Assembly: GCA_902702965.1 (NCBI GenBank)
Contig: CACRXP010000644.1
Coordinates: forward strand, 126,496 to 190,495
Direction of reading: 5' to 3'
From: Spirometra erinaceieuropaei
Lineage: Eukaryota > Platyhelminthes > Cestoda > Diphyllobothriidea > Diphyllobothriidae
DNA length: 64,000 nucleotides
Shown here piece after piece: positions 44,203 through 54,299 of this stretch. The position numbers were made by a program, and so were the translations under genes. A model generated the notes under the pieces. The model worked only from the letters and a program-made list of their open reading frames with translations, was not told the origin of the DNA and made no database searches. Numbering within the stretch: the first letter of the stretch is position 1; the number at the start of each line of letters is the position of its first letter.

Positions 44203-45030
44203 TTACTCAGCCATTTGACTCAACGACATTGGCACTGAGGTCATTGCTCGCCACGCGCTCCCCAACTGGCTAATTACCCGATCCGGAAATGTCTCAGCAT
44301 AGAATATAGGAGGGGAGGTCATTGAGCATGTTAATGGACTGCTGGCAGGAGGAACAAGCCATTCGCAGCTCACGCGGCTGTCACCTCTGGCAAGGATTGC
44401 GGCCTCGTGGTATTTGGATGTGTGGCGAGGTGTCGGCAGTTTTCGCATGTATCGACAGAATGGTTCTGTCCTCAGACGGGATCGATTCGCCAAACTCCCG
44501 TTTTTTGCGCTGGGTGCTCTGGCGACTGAACAATTGCCGCCAGCCACGCAAATAATCGGTCGCAAGACAGCTCTTCTTCTCTGTCTAAACACCTGTCCTG
44601 CTGGCATATCAAGGTTAAGCGCTTGTGGGTAGAAGATCGACAATTCCATACAACAGCATCTCAGATGGCTCGTGGTTTCAAGTAACCAGGAAACTTTCAG
44701 TTTGTCATTACAGGCGAAAATGCGAGTCCCAGGAGGTAGCTGAGAAAAAGGATATCCGATTGCTGGAACGAGAAGTTCATCCTCCCGTCGTTTCGGATTC
44801 AGACTGGGATGAATTGCAGCGATTATCCATTCGGGTGCTGACAAGCAAGCAATCTCCGCACCAATTACAGCTGTTGGAGATGAACGCAAGAGTTGCTAAT
44901 TATGGTAGGGATTTGGTGGCATGGCAACTGCATCACTGCGCCTTCATAACCCCTAACTACAGCTACCTCTGACTATGGGTTCGAGTAATTCTTGTTCCGG
45001 GGGTCGCATCTGCCTCTGAGTTCGGACTCA
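44203..45030. mobile_element. Cluster of PLE pieces: two minus in tandem, one plus facing them
   Basis: Minus strand, from high to low: a 3' tail (about 44839-44686: GAATCCGAAACGACGGG...CAGCAATCGG...CCTCCTGGGACTCGCATTTTCGCC), then an endonuclease C-terminal part (about 44640-44203: HEAAILARGDSRVSCEWL...RVISQLG). Plus strand 44860-45030 is another tail (GGTGGCATGGCAACTGCATC, CTCTGACTATGGGTTCGAGTA, TTCTTGTTCCGGGGGTCGCATC). Tandem plus inverted copies are the hallmark of PLE terminal-repeat arrangements. All are decayed. Confidence 0.65.
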
Positions 45031-45059
45031 GTCAGACTTTTGAAAAGGCGAAAATTCTC

Positions 45060-45250
45060 GTGGTTGAAAGCATGGCCGATCCTTTTATTTAGAAATGTAA
45101 CTGTGCCGATCTGGACAAAACCTCGTTATCGGACCAAGTTGTGAAAACTCGGCTGCTCCGGTGGAATTCGAACCCGGGATAGCAAAGGTAGAACTTGGGT
45201 ACAACCGATGTTTGAAAAATCTGGACTTCGAGGCCCCGACCGAGAGCCGT
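45060..45250 (-). repeat. tRNA-derived SINE, family 3 (single copy)
   Basis: On the minus strand, TATCCCGGGTTCGAATTCCACCGG is a good pol III B box and T-arm. It is followed by GAGTTTTCACAACTTGGTCC and a short A-rich end (CATTTCTAAATAAAAGG). A convincing A box or full cloverleaf was not found, so a SINE or tRNA pseudogene is more likely than a tRNA gene. Confidence 0.45.
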
Positions 45251-45599
45251 GATTTTGAGCAAAAACAGTTTAACTGTAAAAAAAACCTATTAAAACGTCT
45301 TTAGTAAGCGTTTGCTTGACACATAAACGGAGCAGTAACCGATTTCTTCCTTAAATGGTCCTGCTAACTCATCTGCTTCCCGTGTTGGTCCCTTCCCAGC
45401 CGTCAAAAAAAATTATAAGGAGAGAGGTGACATTAGAGTTTGCGCCAGGGACAACTTATCCCAAAAATATCGCGCCAGTCATGGCCATGAGTAAAGTTTG
45501 ATGGCTTCAAATAGACGTCGGCCTTCCTCCTCCATTGGCAATAACCTTTGACTTAACTGATCGGGAGCTCTAATGATGCATGTCAGTGTCATACGTAAA

Positions 45600-45722
45600 T
45601 GAGGTCTCATAGCTCAGGTGACTGGAGCGTTGACTGTACTCAAGCGTCCCCCTTGCTGTCGTGGGTTCGAAACTCACCGAGGTCGCAGAGTTTTTCGCAG
45701 TTGGTTCGAAATAAGATCATTC
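45600..45722 (+). repeat. tRNA-derived SINE, family 2, copy 3
   Basis: AGGTCTCATAGCTCAGGTGACTGGAGCG is an A-box-like start and GTGGGTTCGAAACTCACCGAGG a very good B box. Then GTCGCAGAGTTTTTCGCAG and GGTTCGAAATAAGATCATT match the body of the copies at 39 kb. It is the best preserved head of the three. Confidence 0.65.
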
Positions 45723-46040
45723 TGCCACGTTGATTGTACTCTGAAGCATAGACAATGACGTGCCTCTCGTAAGGAACTCTTCCTTTGCGGAGTCATATCG
45801 TGGGAGTCCTAACATTAGAATCCACTCACTAGGCAATTTTCATCATTTCACCGGAAAGGGTGTCGCACATTATTAACAGAGACACAGAGTAAGTAGGGAA
45901 TAAATGGATAGTCCTTCTATAGTTTTAATTAACCCCAGACTTCCTGCAAGCCTTTCTTCTATCCTGGACGTTTTGCGCGTCTGACTAAAAGCTCTAGTAT
46001 GGAAGCAGTACCCACGACCCGAAACCCTTCTCTTTTGTAG

Positions 46041-46115
46041 GTCTTGTTTGCATTGTGGCACCCATTATTGGCGTTTGAGCATTCGCAAGAGGCATTTCCC
46101 GAAAAAGATTCAGGG
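46041..46115 (+). CDS. Weak exon candidate
   Basis: The acceptor CTTCTCTTTTGTAG ends at 46040 and the donor GTAAGC starts at 46116. The 75 nt between are open in more than one frame, one reading VLFALWHPLLAFEHSQEAFP. There is no domain and the length is small, so a chance pair of splice signals is quite possible. Confidence 0.2.
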
Positions 46116-46119
46116 GTAA

Positions 46120-48465
46120 GCACCATTGTTGTCACGATTCAGTCATATCGAGCAGTCCGGATTATGAGCCGCATTCCAGTCGATGGTTCTGTCTCCTGCT
46201 CTACGAGACCAGTCACCTCCGACGGCTGCCTATTGGGAATATTCAGCGTCGCGCGACACCAACGTCCAGCCCCCTGGCCCCATTGCGGGACGGACACCCA
46301 GGCCTCCGAAACTGGGGCTCCAAGGTTGGGTGGGGCAACCGCCCACCGTCCAGTAATCAGACTAGGTCGGCGGAAGTCATCCCCTCTCCCCCGTGACCTT
46401 GAGTGTACTGATGGCTGTTAATGTAACTATAACAAAGCACGCGTGGTCACAGCGCCTTCCCAACAAAATCTTAACATGCCCGATGCAGGTTACGTGTCCT
46501 AGGTGGGTCCCTTTTCGCGAAGAAAGCCGCATGTGCCCAGACTACGACGTCAGGTTGGTGAACGTTACTGGCGATCCTTTGTAACCTTAAGCCATCCACC
46601 TGGCTCTTCACTGCATGGCATCATTTTCATTGGAAAGCAGATGTGCGCTGGGTTGCATCGAGTTCAGGGCACAAATGGTTTCTACGAACGCACCACGAGG
46701 AACGCAGCTGGGGTTCTTAGATGTTGAGAGATAACTGTCTGTGTTTGGAGGGGATTAATTGTCGGAAGAAATGTGCTGCCGGCGTGGGGCGATAAATGGC
46801 CTATCCCTGTTATTAGTCAACGCATGCAATCATTTGGTCGATCCACACTTTTCGAATATCATTTCGACGATACATTGGAGACCTCTGAAACCGCACGGTG
46901 CCAGTTTACCCTTGAGGAACTAGTATTCGAAACTTTTCCTTAATGGAGACCATTTTTCGATGTGCGAAAACTCTTTCGACGTGGTTCACAATCATACAAC
47001 TAACCCCTTCCGATGTCCAAATGTGATGTTAAAAGTTGAAGCGGCATTTCGCCCGGAGAAGATGGAACAATCAGAAACCACGAAGTTGGTATAGTGGCCT
47101 CATTTTCCATTTCTCCTTTTTCTCCTTATCCCCCCTCCTCTCCATCCAATTTTCCCTTCAGATGAAGGATTTTAACTTTCCCGAATACCTAGTTCATGCT
47201 TTCTTGGCTTTCGTTTTCAAAAAGTGTTATATTGTAAAGATAGTCTCCTAGGACTTTAGTACATGGAATAAAGTGGAGGCGGGATTTAGACGAGCCCCGC
47301 CACGTCACATTTTTAAAATGTGCTTTTAAATTTTCAAATGGAAAATTCCCAACCCTTAATCTGAATAAGTGTTTTTGGGCATCGTGGGTTGAGCGTAAAT
47401 TCTACTTTGTCGACATAGGCGTGACAGAATAAACAAAAGGACTTCAATAATAACTTCACATTCATTGGCGGCTGTCATACCCAAACACCGAGCTAGAAGG
47501 AGCTGAAGTTTCAGTTTTAACTAGTATTCTTGAAGCAGACGAAGGCCACGCACCCAAACGTCGAGCTATATGTCGAGAGAGATCTATGTGTCTCCATTAC
47601 AAAACCCAAGATTTTTATTCCTATTGATGCATGTATTCTGTGGTAGCAGGACCTTCAATATCAGTTACAGGGGCGAACAAGGATGGCTTTAAAAGAAAGC
47701 ACTGACTCACTCAGAAATTTATGGCTCGACACTAGGGGACTTCAATTTCAGGAACTTTATGCCTCCTGCGGTGGCAAACCTTAACTGTACTACTAGTGCC
47801 TCCCCGGCTAGTATACGAATAGATAACCGTAAGCGATCAAGAAATGCTAATTTCGATCTAACTATCAAAAACCCTAGAATAACATTGCGCAGACGGAATC
47901 CCACTAACCCTAAAATGCAGCCTAGTGACCGAATCCAATGATGACATGAAAATAGGGTGTTATTTAGGGAGAATACGGTTAGATATTATTTCGGAATGGA
48001 TCAAATACTTCTGGAGCAATGGCGGCGTGCACAAAATCCCTTAGCAGGTATAATTCGTTAGAAAGACACAACGCAGTAGTAATCCCCACACACACTGTCA
48101 GATATCATAACAGCAGTCGTGAGACACCATGCCAAGTCTCAGCGGTTTATCTTCCGTTAGTACCTAAGTTAAAAACAGAAGGGGTACAATGTGGACCATT
48201 TGAGAATGCTTTTGATTATTACATGTCCATGCCGTAGCGTACCCATAGTAATGGGTCAAGGATTTAACAAAGCTGACCAAAACCGGGCCAGAAATTTTTC
48301 GAAAGATGTAAAAATTCTCAACACTGGTTGTGGAAATTAATAAGGAGGGAGACTTGATCCAACTCCACTCTGAACTAACTTTTGAAGAAGACGAACGGCG
48401 TTGATGTGGAGGTAAGACTGACTTTTACGACCGCCAACACAGAATATGAGAACAGAGACCGCCTG
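46120..48465. other. Mostly unassigned; weak exon candidate at 47162-47233
   Basis: A long pyrimidine tract and CAATTTTCCCTTCAG precede 47162. 24 codons (MKDFNFPEYLVHAFLAFVFK...) end at a GTAAAG donor. Otherwise only short frames are seen, plus a few CCCTAA-like words near 47860-47925. Confidence 0.25.
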
Positions 48466-48470
48466 AAATA

Positions 48471-48732
48471 CGGACGGCTTTGAACTAACTTCCAGTGAAA
48501 TTAGGATTAGGTTAAGGATTGGCCTAAGGCTAGATTTAAAGTTGACGGTAAGGCAAGTCAGGATTCAGGTTAGGGTTAGGGTAAAAGTTAGTGCTAACTG
48601 CGGAGTTAAGGTTCAGGGTAGGGTTGGGGTCAAGGTTAGGGCAACGGTTTAGCTTTATGTCAGGGTTATTCCTGGGGTTAGGACACAGGAGGATTAGCCC
48701 TTTCCGGAATTATGCGCAGGCCCACCTTTATT
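48471..48732. mobile_element. Telomere-cored foldback element (copy 2)
   Basis: The left arm GGACGGCTTTGAACTAACTTCCAGTGAAA pairs with the right arm near 48694-48732 (CCTTTCCGGAATTATGCGCAGGCCCACCTTTATT). The core is rich in TTAGGG-like units (GGTTAGGGTTAGGG at about 48567-48580), G-rich on the plus strand. Confidence 0.7.
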
Positions 48733-48929
48733 ACTTGGGCAGGGTGTCTTTATTCCCATGTCCTGTTTAAGGGGCCACATAAGTAAGTCACACCGACTTT
48801 TATCAGACAATTAGCGCAGCGAGGAAATTTGAACCATAATGCTTACTTTAATGCAGTTAAAAGCATTTTCACCGCAGGCCGCCGTTATGGTAATAGATTT
48901 GGTTGGACACCAGAATAAGGACCCCCGGC

Positions 48930-49057
48930 GCTACAGCTGGCCCCAAGCTAAAAATCAGGGCGGGGGATCTACGCCCCGTGTCTTCACTTTAGCCCGAATT
49001 CTACTGCTAATCCTAATCCTAATCTCTCCTGAAATCTTGCGCAAGGCTGCTTGTATT
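48930..49057. mobile_element. Telomere-cored foldback element (copy 3, short core)
   Basis: The left arm GCTACAGCTGGCCCCAAGCTAAAAATCAGGG pairs with the right arm at 49028-49057 (CCTGAAATCTTGCGCAAGGCTGCTTGTATT). The core includes CTAATCCTAATCCTAATC. Confidence 0.65.
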
Positions 49058-49561
49058 GGCGGGTCCATATCTTCGTGTTTTACCGCCCACTTTTCTCGGT
49101 GGCACAATTTTTTAATCGTCCTGCAAATAGGGCCTTGCTAAGACACAAACACAATTAGGAAACGTTTCCGATATGTCTCAGCACGCTAGTTTTGCCGACT
49201 ATAACATTGAGACTATGCCTCTTCTGGTAATCGATTAGGCTATTTATGCCTGAGAGGCGACTTCAAACCTCACATCTTCCTTGTCGCCGTTAGGGAGGAA
49301 GGAAATTTACTTCCGTTATTTTGCAGAACTTTCCTTGCTTGTAAACAACTGAGTCTCCGAAACTCATGCTAGGTTTCCGGTTTTAAAACTTCCTAGACCC
49401 ATTTCATGTAGTCTGACAGGAAGTATATGCAAAGCTGGTCTCCGTCGGGAATGTATTTCACACTATGCCTTTCTGTGCCTAGACTAACATAACCGAGTGA
49501 GCAGGGCGTGTTGTTCTATTGGTAGGAGGTAGAAGTCTATATTCCTCCTCCCCCTCCCCCT

Positions 49562-49735
49562 CTATAGCAGGTGATCCTAAACTAAATTCCAGAAAGGATT
49601 CTTTTTCCCGTGCCAAAACCCCCGAGGCCAACACTAACCCTAACCTAAGCCTTAGTCGTACCTTCAAACTTAACCCTAACCTTTACCTTAACCCTATCCC
49701 ATTAAAATTATGGCGTAAGGTCACCGTAGTAGGGG
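49562..49735. mobile_element. Telomere-cored foldback element (copy 4)
   Basis: The left arm CTATAGCAGGTGATCCTAAACTAAATTCCAG pairs with the right arm CATTAAAATTATGGCGTAAGGTCACCGTAGTAGGGG. The core has CTAACCCTAACCTAAGCC and TTAACCCTAACC, C-rich on the plus strand. Confidence 0.7.
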
Positions 49736-50204
49736 AGCTTCTAGTCTTGTGTCCTGCTACGTTACATTTCACTAGTGTATGGACGGTCTACCGGGCATTG
49801 CACTAATTGACTATTTGGTCTTCTGAAGCAGATTTGCACTCGAAGGACCAACCCCTGAGAACGAAGAGTCTACTTTGTAGGGAATTTCGACCGTTACCTA
49901 CTTTTAGAAATAGGATGCTAGGCATATCACATTTTAGAATGAAAGGCAATAGAGCATAAAATTGGTAGTCAATCGCAGACGGATACATGGGCTGTTTACA
50001 GTGAAATGCCGTTAACACTTGGTGCTTCAAAAAACTCGGCAAACAAGGTCTTTGATCAGGTTATTTCATACAGCGTTCTATCCGATAAAATATCGTTTTT
50101 TATCTGGCAAGTCTTCTTACTGACCAAGTATTTGAAAGTGAATTGGTGGGAGTGATCTATGTGGCCCCCCAAGCAGGAAATGGGACTAGGTATGCCGGTC
50201 CAAG

Positions 50205-50472
50205 TTATAAAGGTGGACCTGCAGGTAATTTCGAAAAGGGGTAATCTTCCTTTGCCCTAACCCCAACGATAACCCTGACATAAAACTAAACCGTTGTCCT
50301 AATCCTAACCTTGACCCTGCTCCAAACCTTAGCCCCGCTGTTAACGCTGGTCCTTACGTCAACTCTGAACTTGATCTTGACTTTCCTTACCGTTGACTTG
50401 AAATCTACGCTTAAACCTAATCCTTAACCTAACCCTAATTTCCCTGGAAGTCAGCTCAAAGCCACTCTTATT
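50205..50472. mobile_element. Telomere-cored foldback element (copy 5)
   Basis: The left arm TTATAAAGGTGGACCTGCAGGTAATTTCG pairs with the right arm CTAATTTCCCTGGAAGTCAGCTCAAAGCCACTCTTATT (50435-50472). The core is a 180-bp degenerate CCCTAA tract (ACCCTGAC, AACCTTGACCCTG, TTAACCTAACCCTAA). Confidence 0.7.
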
Positions 50473-50805
50473 GCGGGCGGTTCCTGTTCTCATGTCCTGT
50501 TTAGGGAGCCATTTATGTCGGTCCTACTGGCGAATTCTCCCTACAGCCTGTATTCATGAGGTTTTCCGTGGTCGACGGCTATCATTGAACCACCCGCCTA
50601 CTTTACTAAGGAACTATGACAGACCAAAGTCACTCAGTTTTATCGTGAAAATCCCCCCTGTGTGAAGCCATTTGAAGTTATCCCACGTACGCAGACTTGC
50701 AGCCACTCAAGGGACTTCAGTTCGAGTGCATCCGCATCAAGACCGTCACGGCCGCTCGTGTCCCCCTGAACGCACCACCATCTGGCTAAAGCGGTACGTC
50801 GTTAC

Positions 50806-51135
50806 CGATTATTTCCACCATGTGCTCCACAGCAGGATGAACGTAGGAATGGTGACTTTCGCCGGAGTCAGTTCATTGTTATAGGAGACTTTCACAGCTC
50901 CTACAGCACTCTCCCTGCTCTCCCGTTTGAACCCCGTAGTTAAGATGACCAGAGGCGGGAGAGAGTGTAGGTGGCAGCCGGGGCGAAAACCCACACTTGA
51001 GCGTACCGCCACATCTCCTGGCTCACAACGTACACTGATCAGGATTTTTACCCTCACACCCCAATGCTGGCGTTTGTTATGAGTACGCATTGTCAATAAC
51101 ACCTGCCCGACACCGATCCAACCCCTGTGTCGGCC
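50806..51135 (-). repeat. Dispersed repeat R1, copy
   Basis: On the minus strand it runs from GGCCGACACAGGGGTTGGATCGGTGTCGGGCAGGTGTTAT to CTGTGGAGCACATGGTGG. Landmarks (CAACAAACG...CAGCATTGGGGTG, GGATCATCTTAACTACGGGG-type centre) follow the order of the other copies with more divergence. Confidence 0.55.
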
Positions 51136-51844
51136 AGTTTTAGGGGCAGATATGCAAAACAGGCCACTTAACACACTACCCTTCGGGTAATGCGACACGC
51201 GCACGACATGGACAGAAGCAGACCTGTCCAGCTCAGAGGTACATATGGAGGCAGCTGCTGGCACCACGGCCTCTCTCGCTCTCCCCCTCTTTCCACCTCG
51301 CACGTGATTCAACACCATCAGCACACGCCCTGGTCTCGCCAGCGGCGGCCACTGCCGCTCGGGGTCTTGTAGATAGTAAATCTCTCCTTCTGATGTTGTC
51401 AGGTGACTTGGCCTAAAGATTGCCGCGTTCAGGAACCATGCCCTACTCCAATCGCAGGTCGAATGACTTGAGAAAGAGCCGCCAGTTCTACAAGAAAGAA
51501 TAAACGCTAGAATGCTTCATAGACAAGTCCGTACGACACTGCCCATTAAATATACCGTACGATTCATAAATCCCCATCTCCGAATATTGGCAGGTTGATT
51601 TCACTTGTCTACATGCCTAGTTATTTGATACACTGGATTTGCTTCACCGATCGGCGATCTTTATTTTTAGTAGATTTGCTTTGTTGTACTTTTTATTTGT
51701 AAATAAATAAGGTTTCATTGTTGCGATATGACGGAAGCAGCAGGGGATAGGGAATTTTCGATTACCGATAAAGTGTTTATAGAAGCAAAGAGACGAGTCC
51801 CAGGAAGTAGTCTTGAAGAAGGAGACACGATCGCCGGGACAAGA

Positions 51845-51903
51845 GCTTTATTAGCCTGACGTTTCGGATTCCTACTCGAATCCATCATCAGAGACAAGAA
51901 AGC
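51845..51903 (-). ncRNA. Hammerhead-like ribozyme, PLE subfamily A (minus arm)
   Basis: On the minus strand: GCUUU, a short internal loop, GUCU, CUGAUGA, stem II GGAUUC/GAAUCC around GAGUAG, GAAA, CGUC, AGGC, then AAAGC pairing back with GCUUU. The CUGAUGA and GAAA cores are intact and both stem I helices form. Stem III is only a couple of pairs, as described for PLE hammerheads. Cleavage is expected after the C of CGUC. Confidence 0.75.
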
Positions 51904-51971
51904 AGAAACGGGTGGTTGTTGCACAAGGGGCTGAGGTATTTATAGGATGCAGTAGCCATGCTACCGCATAC

Positions 51972-53066
51972 CTATGAACATTCACGGCTCCCCCCTTCAT
52001 CCGGGATCGTCGCACTTGGTGTGATAATTGCTTGATGACCGACATTCGAGTCGATAATTGCTGCAATTTCATCACGTGCGTTGGATGCTGGCGTGATGAT
52101 TGCTCGACCATCTGACGCACCGACCCCTGTGTTGGGAAAAGAGTTCACCTCTGCGCTCCCCGCATGGCTTGTTACTCCGCCTAGGCGATGTTTTAGCACG
52201 GAGCATGGAGTGGGAAGATCGTTGCACTTGTTGATGGACTGGGGGCCAGTAAACCATGATTCCAGTAGCTCCCGGCTCACGCGATTGTCACCTCTTGCGA
52301 GAATTTCGGCCTCATCGAATTTGAATGTGTGGCCGGATCTCATCGAATGAGCCGCAACTTGAGAGCTGGCGTCATTTCTGCGCACCGCTGCCGCGTGTTC
52401 GGCCATTCTCGTTCGGAGCCGTCTTCCGGTTTCTCCGACGTAGTTGCTTTGTCCGCAACTGCACCAGATCCGGTAAACGACTCCAGACGTTTCTAGCTGG
52501 GGCAGTGGGTCTTTCGGTTTCATGACCAGACGCCTGATGGTTGCCTCCGATCTGTGTGCCACTCCAAACCCAAGTGGTGCGAGAAGGCGGTCGACAGCTT
52601 CCGAAACGTTCTTGACATACGGAAGTGCCCGCCAAGGTTTGGTGTCCGTGCGGTTAGGCCTTTCGTCCCTTTTGCGTATGCACCGGTCGACGAAGTTGCG
52701 CGGGTAGCCATTGGCTTTGAAGGCCCGTCGGAGGTATTGTAGTTCGGTAATTTTGTCTTCCGGTTCACTGCAGCGCGTTTCGACACGGCGATAGAGCGTC
52801 CTTACACAACTGCGTTTGTGGCTGATTGGGTGGTTACTGTTAAAATTCAGTACTTGCATCGTACTTGTCGCTTTCCTGAACACTTTGGTTTTTAGTTCAC
52901 CACAATCTTTGCGGCATACGAGGACATCTAGGAAGGCCAGCTGGTTGTTCTCATCCTCCTCCATCGTAAATTGAATGTCCGGGAAGACGGCGTTGAGGTG
53001 TTCTTGGAATGTCAACACCTGATCCCGTTCGATGACGACGAAGATATCATCAACATACCGGGCCCA
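51972..53066 (-). CDS. PLE protein, 5'-truncated: RT C-terminal part plus GIY-YIG endonuclease
   Basis: The minus frame is open for about 365 codons (the annotated start at 53090 lies in the inverted arm, so the first eight residues are not PLE). Order: WARYVDDIFVVIERDQ (RT motif C), FPDIQFTMEEDENNQLAFLD, a thumb/linker (SHKRSCVRTLYRRVETRCSE, FKANGYPRNF), then RALPYVKNVSEAV, VVYRIWCSCGQSNYVGETGR with RTRMAEH (GIY-YIG core with Tyr, Gly, Arg), FKFDEAEILARGDNRVSREL, ESWFTGPQSINKCNDL (the Glu helix), and a variable tail. No internal stop. RT motifs A and B are missing, so it cannot retrotranspose alone, but the nuclease domain is intact by eye. Confidence 0.85.
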   Translation of the reverse strand, partial: WARYVDDIFVVIERDQVLTFQEHLNAVFPDIQFTMEEDENNQLAFLDVLVCRKDCGELKTKVFRKATSTMQVLNFNSNHPISHKRSCVRTLYRRVETRCSEPEDKITELQYLRRAFKANGYPRNFVDRCIRKRDERPNRTDTKPWRALPYVKNVSEAVDRLLAPLGFGVAHRSEATIRRLVMKPKDPLPQLETSGVVYRIWCSCGQSNYVGETGRRLRTRMAEHAAAVRRNDASSQVAAHSMRSGHTFKFDEAEILARGDNRVSRELLESWFTGPQSINKCNDLPTPCSVLKHRLGGVTSHAGSAEVNSFPNTGVGASDGRAIITPASNARDEIAAIIDSNVGHQAIITPSATIPDEGGSRECS

Positions 53067-53350
53067 GTAACAAGCGGAGTAACAAGCCATGCGGGGAGCG
53101 CAGAGGTGAACTCTTTTCCCAACACCGGGGTCGGTGCGTCAGATGGTCGAGCAATCATCACGCCAGCATCCAACGCACGTGATGAAATTGCAGCAATTAT
53201 CGACTCGAATGTCGGTCATCAAGCAATTATCACACCAAGTGCGACGATCCCGGATGAAGGGGGGAGCCGTGAATGTTCATAGGTATGCGGTAGCATGGCT
53301 ACTGCATCCTATAAATACCTCAGCCCCTTGTGCAACAACCACCCGTTTCT

Positions 53351-53409
53351 GCTTTCTTGTCTCTGATGATGGATTCGAGTAGGAATCCGAAACGTCAGGC
53401 TAATAAAGC
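53351..53409 (+). ncRNA. Hammerhead-like ribozyme, PLE subfamily A (plus arm)
   Basis: The same motif as 51845-51903, in the inverted arm on the other strand and with the same intact core. A transcript through either strand of the fold would carry one functional-sense and one antisense copy. Confidence 0.75.
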
Positions 53410-53838
53410 TCTTGTCCCGGCGATCGTGTCTCCTTCTTCAAAAAAAGTGTTTATAGTGTACCAGAGTTATGCGAAAGTCTACCAGAATGTTAAACAAAGT
53501 TTCAATCGTGCACCACAAGCTAGAACAACAGTTCAGTACTGAAGACTGAAGTATGAAGACACTGGAAACTTATCCATTAAGCCGCGATCTGGAAGACCGC
53601 CTGATGAACTTATGAAAGAAAAGGTGGGAGATTTCGTAAAAGAGAATGATGATGAATATCAACGAGGAACTGCATGACTTCACAAAGTTCTGTCCGCATA
53701 TATCTCATAAAAAAATAAAACTCTTCGAATGTTGATTAAATCAAGCATTGGCAGAAGATATGCTTTTGTTTTCAGAGGCGGCGACTTATGTACCGCATGG
53801 TATGCTTACCAAACATTCTAGTCACCGTTAAACTAACA

Positions 53839-54292
53839 GGACATTTGAGAAATGTGTAGGGCTAAAGGAACCAGAGGAATTGCATGGTTGACGTTACAGA
53901 GGGCTTTGCCGACTCTCCAGTATCATGAAATTTTGTGGAAAAAACCGACTGGAATTTAAAATAAGCAGCCGAACTAGTTGACCTTGGGCTGATCAGTTTT
54001 CGTCGCTTTGGCCTTCTGGCCGTTGTTTTGTGAATCTTGGCGGCCTCCTGCGTTGGGTGCCATCATCTCGATGGAGGTCGGTTGCACCTGTGCTCCCCTT
54101 TCCGGTGAATTATTTGAAGGGCCTTGTTCATTCGGCACTTTTAAGCATCTTGTTACCGTCTTGTCCCTGTCATGGTGTGCATAATGACGTAGAACTTTAT
54201 AGGCCAACTAATCCGGCCGATTTTTGCACAAAACGCTTTGAAACGTCAGTCATGCAATTCCTCTGGTCCTGTGAGCCCTACACATCTCTCAC
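53839..54292. mobile_element. Possible MITE with ~54-bp inverted ends
   Basis: GAGAAATGTGTAGGGCTAAAGG..CCAGAGGAATTGCATGGTTGACGTT (about 53847-53895) pairs with AACGTCAGTCATGCAATTCCTCTGGTCCTGTGAGCCCTACACATCTCTC (about 54242-54290). The interior has no recognised frame. It lies just beyond the mariner-type relic and could be a related non-autonomous unit. Confidence 0.55.
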
Positions 54293-54299
54293 ACTGTCG

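Larger units (their letters stand above)
51783..53443 (-). mobile_element. Folded PLE copy (subfamily A) with 13-bp target-site duplication
   Basis: AAAGTGTTTATAG flanks the whole unit (51770-51782 and 53444-53456). Inside, a minus-strand PLE runs from RT motif C to the 3' tail (53066 to 51783). Its 5' side is joined to an inverted copy of its own 3' region (53074-53443, matching 52180 down to about 51811). The amino acids encoded by the two 3' copies are identical over about 68 residues, so the fold is young. One duplication around the whole unit means fold and element inserted together in a single event. Confidence 0.92.
51728..53760 (+). pseudogene. Mariner-type (HTH) transposase relic interrupted by a PLE
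   Basis: The frame from ATG 51728 reads MTEAAGDREFSITDKVFI up to the PLE. After it (53450 on) it resumes VYQSYAKVYQNVKQSFNRAP and, past a stop, shows KPRSGRPPDELMKEKVGDFV, a pattern of the HTH domain that begins mariner-like transposases (K.SGRP). The catalytic domain is not recognisable in the remaining ~170 bp. Removal of the PLE and one 13-bp repeat restores continuity of the frame, which supports the layout. The element was already 5'-terminal and decayed, or is truncated. Confidence 0.55.

Noticed and set aside
45150..45200. A tRNA gene at the GGTTCGAATTCC box
   Set aside because: No full cloverleaf with a plausible anticodon stem and A box; a SINE or tRNA pseudogene fits better.
54235..54260. 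GAAACGTCAG as a PLE hammerhead remnant
   Set aside because: There is no CUGAUGA core or stem II upstream; it is better explained as part of the inverted end of the MITE-like unit.
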